Origin: Candidatus Zixiibacteriota bacterium
Lineage (GTDB): Bacteria > Zixibacteria > MSB-5A5 > GN15 > JACZUZ01
DNA length: 8,017 bases
NCBI GenBank assembly: GCA_022572905.1
Contig: JACZUZ010000067.1
Coordinates: 1-8,017, forward strand
Direction: 5' to 3'
The notes under the pieces were generated by a model. The model saw only the letters and a list, made by a program, of their open reading frames with translations, was not told where the DNA came from and did not search any database. A program made the translations under genes and the position numbers. Below are positions 1 through 6,243 of this stretch, piece after piece; the stretch's first letter is position 1, and the number at the start of each line of letters is the position of its first letter.

Positions 1-437
1 CATACAATGAATTGCCCTGGAAATTCGAAGCAGGAACGCCCAATATCGCCGATGTCGTTGCTTTTGGATCCGCTATTGACTATTTGACGGATCTGGGGAT
101 GGATAATATTCGTGATCACGAGAAAGAATTGACGGAATACATTATTAACAGGCTAAGAGAAATTCCATCAATATCAATTATCGGCCCTACCGATTTGAAG
201 CGACGCGGCGGTGCGATTTCGTTTACTGACAAAGACATCCATCCGCACGATATCGCCCATTTTCTGGATAGCAAAGGAATCGCAGTTCGCGCGGGGCATC
301 ATTGCGCCCAGCCATTGATGCGCGCTCTGGGTCTTGTCGCCACTACGCGCGCATCGCTCTATATTTATAACTCAAAGTCCGATGTGGACTCTTTAATCGA
401 CGCTCTCCTGGAGATGAGGGATTTTTTCAAAGCCTAG
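1..437 (+). CDS. sufS: Cysteine desulfurase SufS, C-terminal part (5' end outside window)
   Basis: This is the C-terminal third of a group II (SufS-type) PLP-dependent cysteine desulfurase. The family takes sulfur from L-cysteine as an enzyme persulfide and passes it to a carrier for Fe-S cluster assembly in the cytoplasm. The frame is open to the left edge (the first whole codon is at base 3), so the true start and the PLP-binding lysine lie outside. Visible hallmarks are the FEAGTPNIADVV segment (about bases 24-59) and RAGHHCAQPLMRALG (about bases 288-332), whose cysteine codon at 303-305 is the persulfide-forming residue. The gene ends with TAG at 435-437. sufU follows within about 34 bases, so the two are very likely co-transcribed. 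SufS rather than IscS is favoured by the HHCAQP motif and the sufU/sufT neighbours. The related desulfurase CsdA is the alternative, but context argues against it. Confidence 0.93.
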   Translation, partial: YNELPWKFEAGTPNIADVVAFGSAIDYLTDLGMDNIRDHEKELTEYIINRLREIPSISIIGPTDLKRRGGAISFTDKDIHPHDIAHFLDSKGIAVRAGHHCAQPLMRALGLVATTRASLYIYNSKSDVDSLIDALLEMRDFFKA

Positions 438-471
438 TTGTTTTTTGAAGAAGTTAGATAGAAAATCAAAG

Positions 472-1008
472 ATGTCAAATCCGTTAAACGCCCTCTATCG
501 AGACATACTGCTTGACCATTACCGCTCACCCAGAGGTAACAAGCCAATAGAACACTTCGACTCCTCGCAACGCGGCTCCAATCCGGCTTGTGGAGACGAA
601 TTGAATCTGGCCATCGCGGTCAATGACAATCGTATCTCCGATGTGTCCGTGCAGGCCAAAGGTTGCGCAATTTCGGTGGCGTCGTCATCGATGTTAACCG
701 AAGCTGTGCAGGGAATGACTTTGGATGAAGCCTCTCGATTCGCCGAGACAATACGGAGCATGATGAAGGGTGAGGATGTCCCCAAAGATGTAGAACTGGG
801 TGATCTGGACTCTCTGAGCGGTGTTCGGGATTTTCCGGTGCGAGTAAAGTGCGCTCTGCTTTCATGGGTAACCCTTCTGGACGCAATACGAATCTATCAC
901 GAAGGCCTGGACGGAGACAAAAGAGCTAAATCCGGCGCCGTTTCGACCGAAGCGCCAGGCGATAAAGAAACTTTCGCAAACTCAAGAAATATTGGTCTTG
1001 TATTGTAA
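472..1008 (+). CDS. sufU: SufU zinc-dependent sulfurtransferase
   Basis: SufU accepts persulfide sulfur from SufS and relays it to the SUF scaffold. From the ATG at 472 the protein has 178 residues. The family's key residues are present: Cys40 and Asp42 in NPACGDELNL, Cys65 in KGCAISVASSSML, and Cys127 in RVKCALLSW. The preceding Arg-Val-Lys matches the segment that exchanges a zinc ligand with SufS in Bacillus-type SufU. The 18-residue insert between the second and third cysteine regions (about residues 98-115, KGEDVPKDVELGDLD) is typical of SufU rather than IscU. I prefer the ATG at 472 because MSNPLNALYRDILLDHY aligns with the usual SufU N-terminus. A TTG at 445 in the same frame would add nine basic residues, and neither start has a good Shine-Dalgarno. 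About 30 residues beyond the family core (from about 147) form a polar, probably disordered tail. Confidence 0.93.
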   Translation: MSNPLNALYRDILLDHYRSPRGNKPIEHFDSSQRGSNPACGDELNLAIAVNDNRISDVSVQAKGCAISVASSSMLTEAVQGMTLDEASRFAETIRSMMKGEDVPKDVELGDLDSLSGVRDFPVRVKCALLSWVTLLDAIRIYHEGLDGDKRAKSGAVSTEAPGDKETFANSRNIGLVL

Positions 1009-1062
1009 CCATTCTTGATAAGAGTTAATTGCAACTAAAGCTGAATTAAGAGGCGGAAAAGT

Positions 1063-1389
1063 ATGTCTGAAGAAAAAGTGTCCCCACCGACCAAAGAAAA
1101 AGTGTTCGAAGCGCTGGTTCCTGTCCAGGACCCGGAAATACACATCAGTATTGTCGATCTGGGGCTAATTTATGACGCTCTCATAACAGATGAGGGAGAG
1201 GTTACGATCAAAATGACTCTGACAACTCCGGCTTGCCCCTACGGTGAAATGCTAATTGCTCAAACCCAAAAAGCCGTAGCGGATATGGATGGAGTGACAG
1301 ACGCCAAAGTCGATATTGTCTGGGAACCGCTTTGGGACCCAAAAGAGATGGCGTCTGATTACGCCAAAGATCTTCTGGGTATTTGGTAA
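1063..1389 (+). CDS. sufT: SufT / MIP18-family (DUF59) Fe-S cluster maturation factor
   Basis: This 108-residue protein is essentially one MIP18/DUF59 domain. Family hallmarks are visible in order: PVQDPEIHISIVDLGLIYD (residues 20-38), MTLTTPACPYGEML (51-64) with the conserved Cys58, and VWEPLWDPKEM (86-96), ending in a typical DLLGIW. Relatives act as accessory factors in Fe-S protein maturation, and in several phyla they are encoded last in the suf operon, as here. The exact biochemical step is not settled for the family. Within the window it is the last gene of the plus-strand block, 54 bases after sufU. The ATG start is well supported by a Shine-Dalgarno, GAGG at 1050-1053, nine bases upstream. 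A PaaD-like role is an alternative for DUF59 proteins, but no phenylacetate genes are nearby. Confidence 0.88.
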   Translation: MSEEKVSPPTKEKVFEALVPVQDPEIHISIVDLGLIYDALITDEGEVTIKMTLTTPACPYGEMLIAQTQKAVADMDGVTDAKVDIVWEPLWDPKEMASDYAKDLLGIW

Positions 1390-1495
1390 AAGCCCGGACA
1401 CTCGCGCACCTGCACGTTCTATTTCAAAAAAACAAATCTAAGTTCTCAAAAAGATTAAAAATTTCTAAGAGAGATCGAAAAGTCTTACGGAATCG
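1390..1495. other. Convergent intergenic region between sufT and fbp
   Basis: The two operons end tail to tail across these 106 bases. The sequence is AT-rich with A/T runs, including a run of seven A (1426-1432) that reads as a U-run for minus-strand transcripts. Just upstream of that run, in minus-strand direction, is a weak 5-bp inverted repeat (AATCT at 1435-1439 with AGATT at 1452-1456, 12-base loop). It could be a poor intrinsic terminator for the fbp operon, but the stem has a single G-C pair and I would not rely on it. No convincing terminator for the suf operon is visible. No open reading frame or RNA gene is supported here. Confidence 0.5.
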
Positions 1496-2497
1496 TCAGT
1501 TATTCTCGCGATAGATTCGCTCAATTTCCGCTACAACTTTAGCGCTTCCCAGAATAGTGGGGCAGCGCTGATGCGGCGCAGTGGGCGCTATATCGAGAAT
1601 TTTCTCGCGTCCGGTGGTTGCCCCACCGCCAGCTTCCGTAATCAATTTTGCCAGAGGCGCCGCTTCATAGAGCAGACGTATCTTCCCGCAAGGCGCTCCA
1701 TCGTGGGCCGGGTACAAATACACTCCGCCTTTGAGAAGACTGCGATGAAAATCGGCGACTAGCGAACCAACATAACGCGTGGTGGATTCCTTTCTTCCGG
1801 TGCGCAGATAATCAACGACTTTCTGAGTCGGTTTATCCCAGAATTCGTAGTTTGCGGCATTGACGCTATATATTCTAGACTCTGTTGGTATTTTGATATC
1901 CGGGTATGCCAGTATAAATTCACCGCCGTCGATATCGTAGACGAATCCATTTACAGTAGAACCCCGCATCCAGAAAACAAAATCCAGCGCTGAGCCGTAA
2001 AGAGAATACCCTGAGGCGATAAGTTTATTTCCCGGTTGAAGCGCTTCGCGTATGTCGCTCCAATCTGTGTTATCTAGCTTATACAATCCAAAGATTGACC
2101 CAATCGTGACATTCACATCAATGTTCGACGAGCCATCAAGAGGATCTACTGTTAATAAGTAATTCTCTGATCCCTCGCGGCAATCAAGTCTGACAACTTC
2201 ATTCATTTCCTCTGAAATAATATAACCGATTATGCCAGCCTGTTTGAAAACATCGACAAATGTTTGGTTAGCGAATTCATCGAGTTTTTGCACTTCTTCG
2301 CCCTGAATATTTATAGCTCCGGTGTCTCCGGTAAGTCCAGCCAGACTAGCGCGCTGGACGGATTTGTAGATACGCTTGAGAATTTTGCCAACCACTCCGA
2401 CTACTTGAGCGATCTGGCTCTGGTTCTCGGGGGAGGCGTTTTCCGCGTCAGCCAGATAGTTTTCTAGTGTAATATTGTCAGAGATAACTGGTCCCAT
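1496..2497 (-). CDS. fbp: Class I fructose-1,6-bisphosphatase
   Basis: This enzyme hydrolyses fructose-1,6-bisphosphate to fructose-6-phosphate and phosphate in the cytoplasm, for gluconeogenesis, the Calvin cycle or carbon recycling in the pentose phosphate pathway. The 333-residue length fits class I. Visible motifs are GAINIQGEEVQKLDEFAN (60-77), the metal-binding acidic pair in ISEEMNE (94-100), DPLDGSSN (118-125; Asp118 and Asp121 bind metal), RYVGSLVADFHR (241-252) and KIRLLYEAAPLAKL (272-285; Glu278 binds metal). The VFKQAGIIGYIISEEM stretch resembles cyanobacterial and chloroplast-type enzymes. The ATG start is fixed by an in-frame stop just upstream, though there is no clear Shine-Dalgarno. 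It is the last gene of the pentose phosphate block, 102 bases after opcA::pgl. The DPLDGSSN motif and overall length distinguish it from inositol monophosphatases and from class II (GlpX) enzymes. Confidence 0.96.
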   Translation of the reverse strand: MGPVISDNITLENYLADAENASPENQSQIAQVVGVVGKILKRIYKSVQRASLAGLTGDTGAINIQGEEVQKLDEFANQTFVDVFKQAGIIGYIISEEMNEVVRLDCREGSENYLLTVDPLDGSSNIDVNVTIGSIFGLYKLDNTDWSDIREALQPGNKLIASGYSLYGSALDFVFWMRGSTVNGFVYDIDGGEFILAYPDIKIPTESRIYSVNAANYEFWDKPTQKVVDYLRTGRKESTTRYVGSLVADFHRSLLKGGVYLYPAHDGAPCGKIRLLYEAAPLAKLITEAGGGATTGREKILDIAPTAPHQRCPTILGSAKVVAEIERIYRENN

Positions 2498-2542
2498 ATT
2501 TTGGATTACTCAAGTTCGGATTTGACGATATTCCTCACGAAA

Positions 2543-2588
2543 GCCGCGCCGATGCTGTCCGGAGCGGCGCAATATTGAGTAACAATAT
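2543..2588. repeat. Two adjacent small inverted repeats between opcA::pgl and fbp
   Basis: The gap between the fusion gene and fbp contains a GC-rich hairpin: GCGCCG at 2546-2551 pairs with CGGCGC at 2565-2570 around a 13-base loop. The alternative pairing is GCCGC 2543-2547 with GCGGC 2564-2568. Next to it is an AT-rich one, ATATTG at 2572-2577 pairing with CAATAT at 2583-2588 around a 5-base loop. Neither is followed by a U-run on the minus strand, so they do not look like intrinsic terminators. They may stabilise or process the mRNA between the two cistrons, or simply be chance. Confidence 0.4.
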
Positions 2589-2599
2589 AGCTGATCAGA

Positions 2600-4549
2600 C
2601 TACCATCTTTCAACTACCAGTTGCAATTTTGAGAGATTGAGTTGCGCTGAAGATTCTCTGTCTATCAGGAACCTGAGAGTCCCAAAGGCCGGATTGATCT
2701 TCGCCGCGGGAGTTGAACGCTCTACGATTGTCTTATAAAGCGCCACAGCTTTCCCCGCCCCGGGTACCATGAATATCACCTCCGCCGCGGCGTTTATTTG
2801 TCGTTCTGTTAGTGTGATCCTATGCGTTCCCTTGGAGCCAACATAAACGTTTGCGACACTCTGCTGAGGGCCAATTTCATTTTCAGGATAATCTTCAAAA
2901 ATCGAAGCTGTGTGACCGTCCGGTCCCATGCCTAGCAATATCAAGTCAAACTGGGGCAGGCCATTCAGAGATTTGATCTTGATCTCTCGATTTATAATTT
3001 CAGAATACTGTTGGGCGGCATCGGCCAGATTATCAGACTCGCCTTTCATACGAAACACTCTATCGTTTGTGATACCCAGTGGATCCAAAAGTGTCTCGAG
3101 AGCCATTCGATAATTTGATTCCGCATGATCAGGCGGAACAGACCTCTCATCCCCGAAAAAAAAGTAGGTGTCCTTCCACTCGGGCGCCTTGGCATACACC
3201 GAATTCGCCAGATAGTGATAAAGCGCCACGGGTGTGCTTCCGCCTGCGAGCGCAACAGTGAACCTGCCGTTCTTGCGAACCGCAACGCGCATTGATTCAA
3301 AAAATCTCTCCGCGCCGTAGCGAACGAGCTCATCTGAGTTCTCAAATCTGTAGAGTATCGGAGAGCTCTCCAATGATCCCTTCGGTGACGATCCAATTCC
3401 AAGCTCAAGGGCTTTACTTAGCGAATCAGTGTATTCAATGCGTTTACCCGGATCGCTAATGCGATGAATCATTGAATTCACATCATCCAGAAAATCGATT
3501 TTTCTTCTGTCAACCGATACTCCATCAACCATTATTTTATATTCGACGCTTCCCGAATTATTCTCCCTGTCACTTTCATATAACGGGGAGATCGAAAGTT
3601 CTCTTATCGTTTCGCTCTCAAATTCGAACACAGCCGCGAAATTATTTAAGTGATTCGTCTTTCTATTATCTCGCCTTATACGTTCAAAAGAAATATTGAT
3701 TGTGTTGTCACCGAAGCGAAACTCAGATGAATACATTGATTTTCGTCGTAAGAATTTTAGCTCAAGTCTTTCTTGCAACCAGCCCGTTAGATATGCCGCC
3801 CTTATTGCGTCGCTCGGAGTTGGGCAGGGGGATATGATTTTAATAGAGCGCAGATTTGCCAAATTTATTAACGTTTCGGGCCTGTCGAAGGCTATACGGA
3901 TAGCTTCGCGGATTGGGTGATCTCTTTCATAGCCAAGATCGAACAAATTTGTGTATTCTCCGCGTTGTCCTCTCACCTTGGCGGTCAGTTTCTTACGATT
4001 AATAAATGAATCGAAAAAAACGAAATCCGCTATTTCCTGCCAATCGAGATGATGTTCAGCGCTCCAGACTCCCGGCAAGAGATCAAGCGCCAACGATAGT
4101 TCGCTCGTTACCAGAGACCGGGCGATAGATGTTGCGCGATCTATGTGTTTTCTTGGGATAAGAATATTGATTCTCTCCCAACAGACCATCTGGCTCGCGC
4201 CGTATGGCACATTGCAGGCGATAGATAGCTCGGCCTTCAGGTTCGACCCGTCGACTCCCGCTTCTTGAGTCTCGTTGGCAATGTCATCATCCACAACGAA
4301 ATGAATAGTTCGACTGGGGCGCTTGGCCGCGAACTTAAGGATCAACTCTTCGGCCCGAGAATGGGTTGATTCATCGGAGAGAACAATCAAATTTCCGAGG
4401 GATACACGCGAAAAAGAGGATTTGTCAGGATTGTCTTCTTGTGTCTGTTCCCAGAGTTGGCTAAGACGCTGGTTGATTATTGCAGGGGCAATCGGAACAT
4501 ATCCCTCGGCGCTAAAGGAATCAAATGGTAATATTTCCAGTATATTCAT
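2600..4549 (-). CDS. opcA-pgl: Fusion protein: OpcA (glucose-6-phosphate dehydrogenase assembly protein) with 6-phosphogluconolactonase
   Basis: One uninterrupted 649-residue protein carries two functions. Residues about 1-385 look like OpcA, the activator/assembly factor of Zwf known from cyanobacteria and actinobacteria. Supporting segments are ACNVPYGASQMVCWERINI (111-129), the LVTSELSLALDLLPGVW region (146-162), a DWQEIADFVFFDSF segment (169-182), and a family-like end near 373-385. Residues about 396-640 are a 6-phosphogluconolactonase (DevB/SOL type), which hydrolyses 6-phosphogluconolactone to 6-phosphogluconate. Its motifs are GGSTP (436-440), FFGDERSVPPDHAESNY (464-480) and LLGMGPDGHTASIF (538-551) with His546. 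The linker between the domains is only about ten residues, and no stop or credible internal ribosome site separates them. zwf ends 53 bases upstream, which strongly supports a joint job. The ATG at 4549 lacks an obvious Shine-Dalgarno. The lactonase half is certain; the OpcA call rests on motifs and context. Confidence 0.9.
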   Translation of the reverse strand: MNILEILPFDSFSAEGYVPIAPAIINQRLSQLWEQTQEDNPDKSSFSRVSLGNLIVLSDESTHSRAEELILKFAAKRPSRTIHFVVDDDIANETQEAGVDGSNLKAELSIACNVPYGASQMVCWERINILIPRKHIDRATSIARSLVTSELSLALDLLPGVWSAEHHLDWQEIADFVFFDSFINRKKLTAKVRGQRGEYTNLFDLGYERDHPIREAIRIAFDRPETLINLANLRSIKIISPCPTPSDAIRAAYLTGWLQERLELKFLRRKSMYSSEFRFGDNTINISFERIRRDNRKTNHLNNFAAVFEFESETIRELSISPLYESDRENNSGSVEYKIMVDGVSVDRRKIDFLDDVNSMIHRISDPGKRIEYTDSLSKALELGIGSSPKGSLESSPILYRFENSDELVRYGAERFFESMRVAVRKNGRFTVALAGGSTPVALYHYLANSVYAKAPEWKDTYFFFGDERSVPPDHAESNYRMALETLLDPLGITNDRVFRMKGESDNLADAAQQYSEIINREIKIKSLNGLPQFDLILLGMGPDGHTASIFEDYPENEIGPQQSVANVYVGSKGTHRITLTERQINAAAEVIFMVPGAGKAVALYKTIVERSTPAAKINPAFGTLRFLIDRESSAQLNLSKLQLVVERW

Positions 4550-4602
4550 TGGTGAGAATTTGTAAATAGTAACTGTCTAAAATTTCAGGCCGGATTTCGA
4601 TG

Positions 4603-6186
4603 TCAGATTCGACGCCACTTCCGACCGCTTCTGGCGAGTAGCGCTTGAGATTCTTCCGGTCCCCAGGTTCCAGCCGAATAATAATACAACGGCGCGGCGT
4701 TTTCTCCCGACCAACTTTCAATCAAAGGGTCAATTAATTTCCAGGAGAGATCAACTTCATCCTGACGCGCGAACAAGCTTGCTTCTCCGTTTATTGCATC
4801 CAGAATTAAACGCTCATAAGCCTCCGGGGCTGTTCCGCCGAAGGATGTTCTGTATTGAAAGTCCATCCGCACAGGATCAAGTTTCATTGCTTGACCCGGA
4901 CGCTTCGAAACAAAGGAAAGGGAAATCCCTTCGTCGGGCTGAATTCTAAATCCGATCACATTCTGTTCGGGGGCTGCGCTTCCAAATTGTTCAAACAGCG
5001 CCAGCGGAGGTTTCTTATAGACAATATCCACCTGGCTTACCCGACGGGAGAGTCTCTTACCCGTTCGGATATAAAACGGTACACCCGACCAGCGCCAATT
5101 GTCTATTTCCAGTTTCAAAGAAACAAATGTTTCTGTTTTAGAGTTGTCAGACACTCCCTCCTCATTCACGTACGCGGCAACTTCTTGGCCATCGACTATG
5201 CCCGCTCTGTATTGAGCGCGCACCGTATTTCTTATCGCATCACTTCGACTATAAGGTTGAATTGAGCGCAGGACTTTAACCTTTTCGTCGCGAATAGCCT
5301 CGCCTCTGAACGCCGCGGGCGGTTCCATTGCGATTAGCGTCAATAGTTGGAGAATATGACTCTGAAGCATGTCGCGTGTAATTCCGGCCGTGTCAAAATA
5401 TCCCGCCCGACCTCCGAGGCCTATTGACTCCGCTACTGTTATCTGCACGTGATCTATATAATGGTTGCTCCACAGCGGTTCAAAAATTCCATTGCCAAAT
5501 CGAAAGGCCAGAATATTCTGAACAGTTTCTTTGCCCAGATAATGATCAATGCGGAAAACGCGGCGCTCCGTGAATGTATCATGAATTTTCTTGTTTAACT
5601 CACGGGCGGAATTGCGATCCCTGCCAATTGGCTTTTCAACAATAACTCTGCGCCAGCAAGAACCCGACTCATCCGCTAATCCGGATTTTTTTAAGTTTTC
5701 AAGAATTGGACCAAATGCTCCTGGAGGCGTCGACAAATAGAACAATACATTTCCGCCTGTCTGATAACGAAGCGCTATATCGTCGAGAAGTTTCTTTAAC
5801 TTGCGGAAATCTTCAATTTTGTCGTAAGCTCCCCGAACATAGCGCAATTCGCTTGCAAAGCGTTCTCTAACTTCGGCGTCGGATTGGTTGAATCTCCCGA
5901 ACTCCGACAGAGTCTCGCTCATCTCTGAGCGAAATTGATCATCGCTTTTGTCTCGGCGAGCGTAACCGATAACAGGGTGATTGTTCCCGAGAAGGCGTTC
6001 CTGCTTGAGCGCAAATATTGCGGGAATGAGTTTGCGATGAGTCAGATCTCCAGATGCGCCAAAAATAACAATGGCGCAGGGGTTGGTTCCTGCGCCCTCT
6101 TCATCAAGAGCGCGAAACGGATTTGTCAACTCTTCCACTGTATTTTCCTGATCCAGTGTAACAGACCGCGCGTTTTCAGAGTTCAT
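4603..6186 (-). CDS. zwf: Glucose-6-phosphate 1-dehydrogenase
   Basis: Zwf oxidises glucose-6-phosphate to 6-phosphoglucono-1,5-lactone, reducing NADP+, as the first step of the oxidative pentose phosphate pathway. At 527 residues it is slightly long for the family. The nucleotide-binding fingerprint IFGASGDLTHRKLIPAIFAL is at 41-60, with a basic residue after the fingerprint as in NADP+-using enzymes. EKPIGRD is at 184-190, the substrate-binding and catalytic motif RIDHYLGKE at 212-220 (His215), and WSGVPFYIRTGKRL at 366-379. The first residues are doubtful: a GTG at 6138-6136 (codon 17) has AGGA seven bases upstream and gives a 511-residue protein beginning at VEELTNPFR, which matches the usual cyanobacterial-type N-terminus. 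The ATG at 6186 has no Shine-Dalgarno. It lies between gnd and the gene for its presumed activator OpcA. Confidence 0.97.
   Translation of the reverse strand: MNSENARSVTLDQENTVEELTNPFRALDEEGAGTNPCAIVIFGASGDLTHRKLIPAIFALKQERLLGNNHPVIGYARRDKSDDQFRSEMSETLSEFGRFNQSDAEVRERFASELRYVRGAYDKIEDFRKLKKLLDDIALRYQTGGNVLFYLSTPPGAFGPILENLKKSGLADESGSCWRRVIVEKPIGRDRNSARELNKKIHDTFTERRVFRIDHYLGKETVQNILAFRFGNGIFEPLWSNHYIDHVQITVAESIGLGGRAGYFDTAGITRDMLQSHILQLLTLIAMEPPAAFRGEAIRDEKVKVLRSIQPYSRSDAIRNTVRAQYRAGIVDGQEVAAYVNEEGVSDNSKTETFVSLKLEIDNWRWSGVPFYIRTGKRLSRRVSQVDIVYKKPPLALFEQFGSAAPEQNVIGFRIQPDEGISLSFVSKRPGQAMKLDPVRMDFQYRTSFGGTAPEAYERLILDAINGEASLFARQDEVDLSWKLIDPLIESWSGENAAPLYYYSAGTWGPEESQALLARSGRKWRRI
6146..6149 (-). 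promoter_or_regulatory. Possible ribosome binding site for an alternative GTG start of zwf
   Basis: On the minus strand AGGA (6149 to 6146) sits seven bases before the in-frame GTG at 6138-6136. This is the only Shine-Dalgarno-like signal near the beginning of zwf, and it favours initiation 16 codons inside the longest frame. It is inside the open frame, so it could also be coincidence. Confidence 0.45.
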
Positions 6187-6197
6187 TGTTTAGACAA

Positions 6198-6224
6198 GCC
6201 GCTCTCAGATACGATTTCCGCGGC
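6198..6224. repeat. Short GC-rich inverted repeat between gnd and zwf
   Basis: GCCGC at 6198-6202 pairs with GCGGC at 6220-6224 around a 17-base loop, within the 57-base gap between gnd and zwf. The same arms, each flanked by AA on the outside, occur at nearly the same spacing in the gap between opcA::pgl and fbp. The stem is only five base pairs, so function is unproven. Confidence 0.3.
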
Positions 6225-6243
6225 AAAGATTCACGGTAAAAAA

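Noticed and set aside
519..886. Two minus-strand open frames of 88 codons inside sufU
   Set aside because: They overlap each other and the clearly conserved sufU frame, show no recognisable motifs, and are antisense shadows.
472..1008. IscU scaffold protein instead of SufU
   Set aside because: The insert before the third cysteine region, the RVKC motif and the sufS/sufT neighbours point to SufU.
2600..3365. C-terminal domain as glucosamine-6-phosphate deaminase (NagB)
   Set aside because: NagB shares the fold, but FFGDERSVPPDHAESNY and GMGPDGHTASIF are lactonase forms, and the zwf/gnd context agrees.
3046..3408. 120-codon minus-strand frame inside the lactonase half of the fusion gene
   Set aside because: It lies in another frame of the conserved lactonase coding sequence, has low-quality composition, and has no motif or start signal.
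2600..4549. opcA and pgl as two separate genes joined by a sequencing or frame error
   Set aside because: The frame is continuous with no frame change at the junction, and there is no leftover stop, Shine-Dalgarno or start codon of the expected kind between the domains. An error deleting exactly one intergenic region in frame is unlikely.
4855..5265. 136-codon plus-strand frame opposite zwf
   Set aside because: It is fully antisense to conserved zwf codons, and its composition is that of a shadow frame.
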